A DNA stretch of 21,994 nucleotides from the NCBI GenBank assembly GCA_902651635.1, contig CACRSC010000016.1, forward strand, positions 18,724 to 40,717. Reading direction: 5' to 3'. The DNA is from Mastigamoeba balamuthi (lineage: Eukaryota; Evosea; Mastigamoebida; Mastigamoebidae). The position numbers and the translations under genes are program-made. Under the pieces are notes generated by a model that searched no databases, was not told where the DNA came from, and saw only the letters and a program-made list of their open reading frames with translations. Shown here one piece after another: positions 7,588 through 16,901 of this stretch; position 1 is the stretch's first letter; every line of letters begins with the position of its first letter.

Positions 7588-10322
7588 TTAAGACGGCGGA
7601 GTATCAATCCTCGCAATGGCCGCGGCAGTGTCCTTGGAGAGGTCGTGCGTGACGTTGGTGGCCTCGTTGGGGAGCGCCATGTTCCTCTCGGCCATCCGCA
7701 CGATGGCCTCTGCGTCCCTGACAGCCGCGCAGCTGCTCTGGCCGATCCCCCTCAGCACCCGCACGCACTCGGCCCACTCGCACTGATAGAACAGCTGCAT
7801 GGCGCTGTCGAACGCCGCCATCGCCTCGAGCTCTGCGGGGTCGATGCTGCCGCGCTTGCCCACAACCGTCGAGACGAGCAGCGGCCTGTCGGGCCCGCGC
7901 AGCTTGACGCAGCCCACTGTCCGCGCCACGAGGTCCTTGCCGCCCTCCTGCGCGCGGGCGGCGGCCCACGTCTCGCCCGTGACGAGCGTACCGGTGCCCT
8001 CGGGGTCGATGACCTTGGCGGCTGTCTGCAGGCGCGAGGCGATGCAGACGGTGTCCCCGATGGCCGTGAAGTTGGTCAGCGTCCCGAAGGCCCCGATGTC
8101 CCCGATCAGCGCCTCTCCCGCGGCCACACCGATGCGCACGCGCGGCCGCTGGAACGACTTGTAGGCGCCGCGCTCGTCCCAGGCGCGGCCGAGCTCTGCG
8201 ACGGCGGTGCGCATGCGGAGGGCGGCCGCGCAGGCGTGGAGCTGGTGGTCCCTGCAGTCGTAGGGCGCGTTGAAGATGGCCATCACCTCGTCGCCGATGA
8301 GCTTGTCGATGTAGCCGCCGTGCCTGCGCGCGACGTTGGCGAGCGTCGTCAGGAGCTCGTTGAGCATGCCGCCGAACTCGATCATCGTGCCCTCGCGCTT
8401 GCTCTTGTCGATCATGGCCGTCGAGCCCTGGATGTCGCAGAAGAGCACCGTGATGACCTTGGGCGACAGCGGCATCTCGACGACGCGGTTCTCGATGACC
8501 CACGAGCAGAGGTCCATGCTCACGTAGCGCCCCACCGCGTAGAGCGACTCGGCCATCTTGCCCGCCGACACGAGCAGGTCCTTGATCTCCGACAGCACGT
8601 GCGTGTCGCGGAAACCGCGAGATGCCTCCGCCCGCCCCGGCGCCCCCGGGGCCACCGGCCGAGGCCGAGCGGGCCGTCGTAGGCCCCACGTCGACCTCGG
8701 AGGCCGTCGCGGCGACCTTGTCGACGCGCGGGGGCAGCGGGTGGCCCGAGACGTACGCGAGGTCCTCCATGTGCAGGCGCGAGAGCCGCGAGATGGTCCG
8801 CGACGTGCGGGACAGCGGGCGCGAGACGACGACGAGGCCCGCGACGATCGAGACGGCCAGCGACAGCACGAAGAGCACGACGGTGATGGCCACGGTGACG
8901 GCGATGCCCTTGCTGATGGCTCCCCAGTAGTCGTCGACGGGGATGGCGACGACGTAGAGCATCGGCGCGAAGCCCGTCCCGGGCCGTATGTCGACGCGGC
9001 TCACGAGCACCTGGCACGCCCTGCCCCCGACGTCCACCGTCTCCACGCCGCGGTCGGCCCTCGCGCCCATCTTGGCGACGTGGCGCCCGACGTCGCGCGT
9101 CTTGCGGTCGCTGCTGTTCCACGCGGGGATGCGCTGGGCGGTCCGCCCGACGAAGAGCGACGCGTTGCGCGTCGTCGAGAAGAGCAGCTGCGTGTCGGCC
9201 TCGATGAGCCAGACGTCGCCCGTCTTGCCCACGTGCTGCTGGCGCAGGAAGTGCTGCCAGCCCGCGACGCCCATCAGGACGCCCCAGACGCCGCAGACCC
9301 GCTGAGGCTCGTCGAGCGACCCGTGCGTCTGCGAGACGGCAATGAGCTGCCGGCCCGCGGGGATGCCGATGAAGAAGCGGCCCCACGTCAGGTTCCCCGC
9401 GTTGCGCACGGCGTCGGCGTACCACGGGCGCGCCGACACGTTAAGGACGGGCGTCGTGCTGAGCAGCTGCCCGACGTCGAGGCTTCTGTGCGTCCTGTTG
9501 ATGACCACAGTGTTCCTGTCGTTCAGAGCGTTGGTCACCGTCCTCTCACGTGTGCAGCAACAACACCAGTGGCTCACCGGAGCCCCATTCACGCTGGCCC
9601 ATACACTTCCGTCTTTTTCCGTCCCGGTTTTAACTTCAGCGTTAACGCAGCTATTTTAAGCCAGAGAGAAAGTTGGCTGCGTTTCTACTCATTCGTCATT
9701 CGCGCAACACCCCCCCATACCGCTCTGGCTGCGGGGGACCCTCGCTCGTGTACGCAAAAAAGTTCGCCGCAGCGCAGATTCGAATTCCGATTATCGGCCA
9801 GAATGGGTACGAAAAACTATAAGGGCGGACCCGCCGGCGAGGAAAACCGAGGGGAGAAGCGTACACGAAGAGCGGGGCTCCGGGGGCGGGCTTCCACTGG
9901 AACTCCGGGGGAGTGCCGAAGATGCAGATCATGCTGCCGTGGCGGTCGCCGCCGATGATGGCCCAGCCGGCCCTGCTGGGCAGGCGGGCCATGCTGTAGT
10001 AGTCTCGCCACCTGCCCACGACCCACGAGCCCGTGGCGTTGGCGTCGTCGCTGCAGGCCACGGCTGACGACTCGGCGAGGTTGGCCAGCTCGGCCGTGAT
10101 GTGCTCGGCCTCGCTGATGGTCAGCTCGAGGGCCGCCATGACCTTGCTGGCGATCTCGTGGATCAGGTCGCTGCTGACCTCGCGGGTGCTGCGGTCGGCC
10201 TGCACGTACCACACGACCCACTGCGGCACGACGCTGATCACGACAGAGCCAGCGATCAGCGCCACGCAGAGGCTGCCCAGGCCCAGCTTGAGCCGGCAGA
10301 ACCGGACGCTCTCCTTGTGCAT
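7588..10322 (-). CDS. Membrane adenylate cyclase, class III, CACHE-TM-HAMP-cyclase
   Basis: Class III cyclases make cyclic AMP or GMP; this one looks like a transmembrane sensor. Three exons join in phase: 10322-9865, 9542-8690 and 8625-7588 (introns 322 and 64 nt), giving 782 residues. Residues 12-35 are a first membrane helix, 36-355 an extracellular CACHE-like sensor with NxT/S sites, 357-392 a second helix (ITVVLFVLSLAVSIVAGLVV), 393-440 a HAMP-like linker, and about 490-660 the catalytic domain. Visible signatures are VLFCDIQGST and DKLIGDEVMAIFN (metal Asp pair and a Lys), and FTAIGDTVCIASRL, where Thr sits at the second specificity position, as in class IIIb adenylate cyclases. The usual transition-state Asn (GDTVN) is Cys here, while the Arg is kept, so activity may be altered. 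The linker reading SEIKDLLVSAGKMAESLYAV is typical of protist cyclases. The start is the first Met before the first helix. It is divergent from the inhibitor gene. Confidence 0.9.
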
Positions 10323-11171
10323 TTCCTCCTGGCAATTTGTAACACGGGTTTTTATCGCCTGATATACGTCGCTCTTATCCCGATAGAGCAGTGGCTGCGA
10401 ATAGCGGGCGGAAATGAACAGCCGCCGGTGCTTCCCCCTGAGGCAATGTCCCCTTTGCTCGATAACGCGCCCTGCGGAGGAGCGTCCAACGCCAGCCTGC
10501 CCTGCCTGTCGGCCCCCACGGCGTTGCGATCCGTTCCATATTCGCATTCTCCGCGAGACGCCTGCCGCCGCACGCCAATCTGGACGCCCGCGTGTGCCAA
10601 TGCACAGGGCTCTCGCGGGGATCCAGATGAGAATCTCATGGCTCATTCCGCCTCGCAAACACAGCGTACTTCTTCAGTACGGGTTCTAACTCCCGCCGAT
10701 GGAGCTCTAACTCCCGCCGATGGAGCGCGATGACGAGGCCCAACACTGCAGCTCGGCTCCAAGTGGTGCAAACCCGCCACCGGAATGCAGGGCAGGGCGG
10801 CCTGCGACAATCCAGAAGTTGCAGCAAAAGGAACTGCTGTGTTTTTTCGGGCGGGGATTCCCCGACTTTGAGCCCCACAATTTGCAGCCTCTGGCTGACA
10901 GACGACCAGCGCACTGCCTACACACAACGTGGGGCGGCGTGGGCCAGGATATTCCCGCCCTGTGGGCCTGAATGGTGCAGTGGAGTGAACCAACAGTTTG
11001 CATTTTGGCGGGCCGGTGGATTCGGCGGTTGTTCCCTCTGATGACACCATCCACTCTGACGCAACGTGCTCGAGGGCATCGACTTCCCGGGCCGCGCCGC
11101 AGTGGTCTTCAGTCGCACTGTGCCACTCGAGTCCACCAGACTGCGACGCCAGCGGCAGAAACAGAACAGCA
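10323..11171. promoter_or_regulatory. Divergent intergenic region between cyclase and chagasin-like genes
   Basis: About 850 bases separate the cyclase start (minus) from the inhibitor start (plus). Several long frames cross it, but they are low-complexity GC-rich openings with no family match. It contains a perfect 21-bp tandem duplication (listed separately). No TATA-like element stands out. It probably holds both promoters and 5' UTRs. Confidence 0.4.
10685..10726. repeat. Perfect tandem duplication, 2 x 21 bp
   Basis: The unit TCTAACTCCCGCCGATGGAG plus a final C occurs twice in a row without mismatch. It lies about 360 bases upstream of the cyclase start and 450 upstream of the inhibitor start. 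It could be a duplicated regulatory site or a recent slippage product. Confidence 0.85.
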
Positions 11172-11809
11172 ATGGCCCGCACCCTCGTCGTTCTCATCGT
11201 CTCCGCCGTATCCGTGGCGGTCGCCGCTACCTCCTCGTGCGCTCCCATGCTATTCGCGGGCTGCACGTCCGTGCCGTGCAGCAAGGCGTCCTGCCTCGGC
11301 GTCGAGGGCTCCGTGTGCGCCGAGGGCAGGGGCCGCTGCGGCTGCTACTCGTACTTCCTCTTCAACAACACCCGCCTGGCCGACGCCGAGTGCAACCGCC
11401 CCCTGGGCCTCTCGGACTCGGGCCGCTCCCTCAGCCTGCGCCCTGGCCAAGCCTTCCAGGTGGCGATATCCTTCCCCCGCCCCTCCCAATGGATCCAACT
11501 GCCCTCACGCGCCCCCTCCCCGCTCAGGTGGAGCTCGAGGGGAACCCCACGACGGGGTACCAGTGGTACAACGTACTGTCGACCGACGGGCAGCACGGGT
11601 ACACGAGGCCTGTGTGGCCCGTGGCCTCGCAGTACGTGAGCAGCTGCCCGTCACCGAGCGAGGGGCGCCCGGCGGTGTACGGGTGCGGCGGTGTGTTCAC
11701 GTACACGTTCAGGGTTGGGTGGCCCTCGAAGCTCAGGATGGTCTACTCGCATGCGCACCAGAAGGACATCGCCTGGGAGTTCAACCTGACCCTCGGACTC
11801 AAGTACTGA
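11172..11809 (+). CDS. Secreted chagasin-like (I42) cysteine-protease inhibitor
   Basis: Chagasin-type inhibitors block papain-family cysteine proteases. Two exons, 11172-11459 and 11528-11809, flank a 68-nt GT-AG intron with a C/T-rich tract and join in phase 0, giving 189 residues. Residues 1-19 form a signal peptide (TLVVLIVSAVSVAVA). A Cys-rich segment of about 55 residues follows and is not part of the usual 110-residue family domain. The inhibitor domain covers about 85-189: LRPGQAFQ, then VELEGNPTTGYQW, the hallmark first binding loop, and YGCGGVFTYTF for the second loop. The third family loop, normally R-P-W after a Tyr, reads YSHAHQ here, so binding strength may differ. Chromosomal neighbours give no functional hint. 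The target could be endogenous lysosomal or secreted proteases, or those of prey or hosts. Confidence 0.9.
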
Positions 11810-12450
11810 ACCAAGGTGGCCAGCAAGTCCCCGCTCTCTGAAGCTGTGCCCATGAGCCTGTGTTGATCCTTGATCCCCCACCATAGTATTACCAACATGC
11901 TGGCACACCACGTTGGCCCACGAGCTCTCTTTTTTTGACACTGAGTGCATGAGGCTGCAACACAATGACACATGGCGTCGCTCTGACTGACGGACAAGTG
12001 GCAATTTGTGAGAACGTCATCGAGAAAATTTGGATTGGTTGAGAGCGAGTTTCAACCGAGACTTGGAAAAGTGAGCAATGCGGGTTGCCCTCGATGAGCA
12101 AAATGTCCCCTATGATCTCGTTCCGGCCGGCAGCGATCCGCCTCGTCCTCTCACTTCAGCTCCCTCCGCTCCCCTCTTTCCTTCGGACCCCTCTCACTCA
12201 AATCCATCGGCAGCTGTTCGGGAACACTTGATTCATTGGCTTCCTTGAATCCAAAAAAGACTCTCGCGACTTCCGCTCGCCGGCCCCTCCAAACCCACTT
12301 TTCCTTGTCCATTGAGTCCCTGAAGCGGCAAAACAATGTGCTGGGACAGTCCAGACTCCATGCAGTCCTGTTCTCTAATGCCAGCAGCAGCTCGAAATCT
12401 CTCGGGCGCAGCGTACTGAAAGTCCAGGCAACATTCCGCTGCTGGTCGCC
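11810..12450. other. Spacer between chagasin-like and DH-like genes
   Basis: The left half is the 3' flank of the inhibitor gene and is featureless. On the minus strand about 12440-12290 a frame reads LRPRDFELLLALENRTAWSL and continues to DSMDKEKW, which could be the end of a PH domain following the DH-like domain encoded just upstream (12451-13281). The link would need an intron near 12530-12470, where GTACTG and two or three AG choices exist. I cannot fix the exon ends. Confidence 0.3.
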
Positions 12451-13281
12451 CTACTCGCCACCGAACTGCTGTGCGTTAGGCGACCTGAGTGCTCTAAAAA
12501 GACAACAAACTAAGAGCAGTACCTCCCGGCGTGCAGCTGCTCCCCTCTCGATGCAGTGGAGCCACTCCCTGTACTCCTCCACTCCCTGCTCCGCTGCCGC
12601 CAGCCCCCGCAATGCCGTGGCAGGGGTGTTGGCCGCGGCGTCTGCCAGGACGCGCAGGAGCCTGCTCAGCTGCTGCAGGGGCCTGAAGGCCACCTCCTCA
12701 GGTGTCAGAGACCCGTTGCGAGCCTCGAACTCGTCGCAGAGCTCCGCAAACGCCCAGCTGCTGCCTCTCAGCCGCCTCGCGAGCCTCGCCCAGCCGCCGT
12801 GCTGCCCCGTGTAGTCGGCGTAGGCTCTCGTTGCCGGCCCCTCCTCGAGCGACGCCACCGCGCACCACAGCGACGTGTCGTCGGGGTCGCTCCACGCTCT
12901 GCCTCGCGCAGCGGCCCGCAGGCGCAGCCCCAGCACCCCGTGGGCCTCGCGCAGCTCGTCGAGGGTCTCGGCCATCGCTGCGAAGCTGCGGCGGGCGTCT
13001 GCGTCGGGGTCGCAGCGCCAGCCGCTGCCGGGAGATGTGCGGGGCAGCAGGCGCGGGCAGGCGACCACCTCGCGGGCGAAGCGCGAGGCCCTGCGCAGGT
13101 CGGCCACGTACGCGTCGTTGTCGGCGAGAGCGTCGAGAAGGGCGGACCTGCGCGTCCGCGTCATCACTCTCTCGTCCTTGTCCTCGAAGAGTCGCAGGCT
13201 CGATGAGTACATGCACGGGCACTTTGAAAAAAGCGGTACTAGCCGCTTATCATTTTGAGGGTGCTTCTCAGCAAGGACCAA
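12451..13281 (-). CDS. RhoGEF (DH-domain)-like protein, exon boundaries uncertain
   Basis: DH domains exchange GDP for GTP on Rho-family GTPases. The frame is open for 276 codons; Met at 13164 (MTRTRRSALLDALADNDAYV) is the more likely start of conserved sequence, matching DH region 1 (a basic residue, then a helix with E/N-x-x-Y-V-x-x-L). Later LTPEEVAFRPLQQLSRLLRV followed by a run of about 25 residues with NTP resembles DH region 3, normally a P-x-Q-R-x-x-R-Y-x-L-L-L helix; the Gln is kept but the next residues diverge (QQLSRLLRVL). Predicted structure is all helical, as expected. The end near 12451 probably runs into an intron beginning GTACTG at about 12530. It lies downstream of the UroD-like gene on the same strand. 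The call is from pattern only, and activity is unproven. Confidence 0.5.
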   Translation of the reverse strand: MVLAEKHPQNDKRLVPLFSKCPCMYSSSLRLFEDKDERVMTRTRRSALLDALADNDAYVADLRRASRFAREVVACPRLLPRTSPGSGWRCDPDADARRSFAAMAETLDELREAHGVLGLRLRAAARGRAWSDPDDTSLWCAVASLEEGPATRAYADYTGQHGGWARLARRLRGSSWAFAELCDEFEARNGSLTPEEVAFRPLQQLSRLLRVLADAAANTPATALRGLAAAEQGVEEYREWLHCIERGAAARREVLLLVCCLFRALRSPNAQQFGGE

Positions 13282-13620
13282 CGGCTATCTCGCTCTCTTC
13301 GGGACCACCAGGGCGTCCCACAAGCAGAGTGTTTCTGGAGGAGATGCCCTTAATGAGATGGACGGGGCGAAGTTGGATTCGAAGGTGAATCGGGGGCGCG
13401 ATTGGTGTCGAGGATAGCGAGGCGTCCCAGCTACGGAGGGAAAGAGCGCGGCAGTGCGGCGAGTTGTTTTACTCTGTTCCTGTGCACACTATCACCCACA
13501 CAAGCGCGCAGAGTGGCATTGCATTGCCGAGCATGCTCTGACTTCAATTGGCTGCCCCCGCTCCAACTGCCAGAGGGCCGTGTCGCAGCGGGCAGAGCCA
13601 CGAGCGCACAGGCCCGCCGG
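13282..13620. other. Spacer between UroD-like gene end and DH-like gene start
   Basis: About 340 bases, moderately GC-rich, with no family-like frame. It should contain the 3' UTR of the UroD-like gene and the promoter or upstream exon of the DH-like gene. Confidence 0.4.
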
Positions 13621-15168
13621 TCAGTACGAGAGCGGGTAGCGGCCGCACGAGACGACCTCGTCGACCATCGCGAGGACGTTCTCGGCGGGCACGTCGTTCA
13701 TGACCGTGTGCACCGAGCTCAGCATGTAGCCCCCGTGCTCGCCCAGCGCCTTGACCACGCGGCGCACCTCTGCGCGCACCTCCTCGGGCGTCCCCGTCGG
13801 CAGCACGCGGTGCGTGTCCACGGCCCCGCACAGCACCAGCTTCCCCGCCGTCCTGCTCCTAACCTGCGCCAGGTCCGACATCTTCCCCGCGCTCGTCTGT
13901 ATCGGGTTCAGCACGTCGATCCCGATCTCGATGAAATCCTGTTGTTTTTTAGCCGGCGAGAATCAATTGAATGACGTCACGAGAGAAAGCGGACGTTGAC
14001 GAGGGGGAGGACGTCGCCGTCGGTGTGGAAGAAGACGCGGGCCGAGGAGCGGCGCTTGATGAGGGCGACGAGCTCGGCGTGGAGGGGCTTGAGCATGCGG
14101 CGGTACATGGCGGGGCTCATCAGCAGGCTCGTCTGCGTGCCCAGGTCGTCCCCGATCTTCACCAGGTCCAGGCCGTCGTGGCCCGCCTCGTCCAGGAAGT
14201 GGCCCATGAGCTCCAGGCACTTGTCCGTCGTCTTCCTCAGCAGCGCCTTGGCCAGGTCCGGCGCCCCGGCCATGTTCTGGAGAAATCCCCAGGAATACCG
14301 GTTGGGGAAAACGACGGGAATTCATGCCCGGATGGGGCGTAGAAAAACACACCTCGAGGAAGCGGTCCATTCCCTGCATGGCGAAGGCGCGCTCGAGGGG
14401 GAACGCGAGCCAGGGCGTGCCCATCGAGGCGTAGGTGCCGTCGGCGCGCAGCTCGCGGACGCGCTGGGCGACGCCCGCGTAGCGCGTGAGGTCGTGCATG
14501 TCGGGCCAGCCGGCGTACGACTCGACGTCGGCGGCCGACGTGGCGTCGCGCAGCGGGTGCACGTTGGGGACCCAGTCGTCGGGGCCCACCTCGGTCGCCC
14601 CGCTGCCCCACGAGTTGATGTACGGCGCTGCACGCCAGCAATTATGCCCAAAGGCGGCAAAGAAAATTAGAAATTGCCCGTATGGGAAAGCAAGGAAACA
14701 ACTGGAAGCCTCCAGAACGCAGCAACGCCAAATCAGAACCCCAACACGGACAAATTCTGCCCCGTCATCATGCCTGCGGAACATGACGTTGTGCATGGAA
14801 TGTTCCATCAACCCCCCATCCCCCACCCGCCTCGTACAGTGCGGGTCGCGCTCGCGCATGCGGCGCAGGACGCTCTCGGGCTCGCGGTCGTGGACGGGCC
14901 TGACGTCGACGTGGAGCCTGCGGAGGACCTCCTCCTCGGCGAGCGCCGTGCCGAGCTCTGGCCAGGCGTACATGTACTGCTCCTCGCGGGCGCCGCCCCG
15001 GGGGCCGCAGAGGCCGCAGAGGCCCCGGAGCCGCTCGTACGTCCGCATCTTGACGCCCGTCGCGTTGCTCGCGCCCAGGACCACGGGCACGCGGTCGGGC
15101 ACCCGCCCCGCCAGCACCTCCAGGACCCGCTGCCGCGGCGTCATCGTCTCCCTCCACTCGCCGCTCAT
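13621..15168 (-). CDS. Uroporphyrinogen decarboxylase (UroD)/MtaA-family protein
   Basis: Four exons join in phase: 15168-14838, 14627-14353, 14276-13995 and 13938-13621 (introns 210, 76 and 56 nt), giving 401 residues. The start is Met of MSGEWRETMTPRQRVLEVLA, aligned with the family N-terminus. Family features: GRVPDRVPVVLGASNATGVK, SWGSGATEVGPDDW, KIGDDLGTQTSLLMSP, FFHTDGDVLPLV, EIGIDVLNPIQ, then a V-D-T, L-P-x-G-T-P-E-E-V segment and DVPAENVLAMVDE. The family (COG0407) includes heme-pathway UroD and methyltransferases of methylamine, methanol and O-demethylation systems. The HTDGD form, rather than the H-x-C zinc site of MtaA, points to the poorly characterised branch common in anaerobic bacteria, so neither heme synthesis nor coenzyme M chemistry should be assumed. 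No corrinoid-protein gene is adjacent. Intron 3 starts GTCCGC, a weak donor. Confidence 0.88.
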
Positions 15169-15574
15169 CTTCTGCGTTGTTGTTGCTGACGTCGTTGGCT
15201 GCGTCGGTTTGTTCTGTTTGGATTTGGCCGCGGGGGCCTTGATTCGCGGATCACGATTCGCGGGGCTGGGGGGAGATATTTGGATTATCCTGGTTTTCAT
15301 GCCTGTTTCGGGGGAGGCGGTTCTCTTCCACGTCGCAGAAATGTAACGACAACTCTGTTGTTTTCCACCGTTCGAGTAAAATCCCAGCACTTGAACTTCG
15401 GCCGAGTAAGCCAACTCCCTTCCCCCCACCACCGGGGTGTGCGCCCTGGCTCCTCTGGGGCACCGCCCTCCCTGCCGTCCTTTTCCATCCCACCGCTTCT
15501 GTTCTGCCGCTTTTTTTCCCCCTCTCTTTTGCCTGCGTCCCTTTGCCGGCAACCCCGGGTTTTGCCTGCGCGAG
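15169..15574. promoter_or_regulatory. Divergent promoter region, UroD-like and RasGAP genes
   Basis: About 400 bases lie between two head-to-head starts. It has a T/C-rich core (15480-15540) and a Lys/Gln-rich antisense frame that is probably not translated. A TGACGTCG site occurs near 15188. No TATA element is evident. The RasGAP start is uncertain, since its frame is open upstream to 15437. Confidence 0.4.
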
Positions 15575-16901
15575 ATGCCGAGAATCTCGCCGAGAAGATA
15601 CCGCCGCATGCTGGTGCACTCGCCCTCGTCCCGCCGCATGAACACGTGCGCTGCTGCTCCCCCTCCTCCCTCACTCCCCTCCTCCTCACCCTCTCCCCCC
15701 CCACCACCACAGCGCCCTGCGCGCGCAGCTGGAGCGGCCGGGCTTCGCGCTGGCCGAGGCGCTGGTGGCCAGCGACGCCGGGGCCGCCGAGCCCGTCGTG
15801 CAGTACTTCCGCGAGCGCTGCCGCGAGGCCCAGCTGCTCCGCGCCGTCGTCGCCCACGAGGTCCGCACGCGGGCGGCCTCCTCGGGTCCCCTCCGCAGCC
15901 GCAGCGCCGCCACGCGCCTCTACGCGGAGCTCTGCAGGCGCGCTGACGTCGCCGCCTACGCGCGCCGCGTCACCGACGCCGTCGCCGACGCCGCGCGGGC
16001 CGACCCCCGCGGGCCCACGCCGCGTTCGCTCGAGTCCGCCGTCGCCATCCTCGCGGCGTCGATCCCCGCGGCCCCCATGCGCGTCGCCAGCCCCCGCGGT
16101 GACGTTTTCTGACGTCAAAACCCGGCAGGGATCTGAGGAGGGTGCTGAGGGAGGCCGGGGAGAGCGCGGCCAAGGTGCAGGGGCACCTGAGGTACGCGGT
16201 CGTCGGGATGCTGTACCTGTTCCGCCTGGTCGTGCCGGCGCTGCTGGCGGCCGAGCGGCCCGCGCAGGACGCCGGAGCCGAGGTCCCGGGTTCGATTCCG
16301 CCCGGCGGCAACTCATCGTCGGACCCGCGCCTGATGCTGCTGGCGCGCGCGCTGCAGTGGTGCGCCTCGGGCACGCAGGGCGGCGAGCCCGACACGGCCC
16401 TGACCGTGCCCGAGGGCTACGAGGCCTTTGCCGCCGCCGCCCGCGACCTGCGCCCGCGCGTCCGCGCACTGCTGCAGGGCCTCGTGGTCCGCAGATCTCC
16501 CGCATGCTCTCCGCATAATATCTTCCCTGTCGTCTCGTCCGTGCGCTCAACGCCCTGCGGCTGCCGCGGCTTCTGCGGCCGCTGGGGCCCCGCAGGAGTT
16601 CGAGGACGACGTGGCGCTGGTCCGGGCGGAGAAGGAGCGCGGGGAGGAGCACGCGGAGGCGCTGGGGCGCGTGCGGGAGCGGCTGGTGGCGAGCCTGCCG
16701 GCGGTGCTCGAGGCGCTCGACAAGGCGGGCGAGGGCGACGTCGCAGACGCGCTCCGTGCGGCTGCCCCAGCCTCGGCGCTCAGGGGGCACCAGCAGGGGC
16801 AGCAGGGGCAGCAGGGGCAGCAGCACGGGAAGAAGCAGTGGTCGCCCCTGGCGCTGGCAGCTGCAGCGCTGGCGTCGCTGAGTGCCGCGTGCTCGTCCTA
16901 G
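15575..16901 (+). CDS. RasGAP-domain protein with hydrophobic C-terminus
   Basis: RasGAPs speed GTP hydrolysis by Ras-type GTPases. Exon 1 (15575-15645) joins exon 2 (15713 on) in phase across a 67-nt intron with a strong C/T tract. Exon 2 reads QYFRERCREAQLLRAVVAHE then GPLRSRSAATRLYAEL, aligning with the LFRxNS arginine-finger helix; Arg is kept. Exon 3 reads LRRVLREAGESAAKVQ, then AVVGMLYLFRLVVPAL, aligning with the FLRFFxPAI signature, then LMLLARALQWCAS for the L-T-L-I-A-K-x-L-Q helix. The exon 2/3 join (16079-16129) is unresolved: a GT-AG cut at 16099 breaks frame, whereas a GC-AG cut at 16079 keeps both frame and family spacing. Exon 4 (about 16606 on) adds a coiled-coil-like segment, a Q-Q-G repeat and ALAAAALASLSAACSS at the very end, possibly a tail anchor or lipidated Cys. 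Stop is TAG. Confidence 0.8.
16788..16828 (+). repeat. Short tandem repeat, GGGGCAGCA unit, coding for Q-Q-G
   Basis: About four copies of a 9-base unit lie in frame in the last exon of the RasGAP gene and encode QQGQQGQQGQQ. This is a slippage-prone linker between the helical segment and the hydrophobic tail. Confidence 0.8.

Noticed and set aside
7273-9958. Two long plus-strand ORFs (469 and 466 codons) opposite the cyclase
   Set aside because: They are antisense shadows of the GC-rich cyclase exons, rich in Arg, Asp, His and Pro, with no family pattern; the minus strand has clear catalytic motifs.
13365-13392. B-box-like GGATTCGAAGG on plus strand
   Set aside because: Two terminal mismatches and no A box or stem at the right distance on either strand.
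13963-15645. 560-codon minus-strand ORF taken as one exon
   Set aside because: It reads through two introns of the UroD-like gene and through the upstream region; family alignment needs the spliced version.
16270-16312. A functional tRNA gene
   Set aside because: B box only; no credible acceptor, D or anticodon stems, and the sequence lies in a conserved coding exon.
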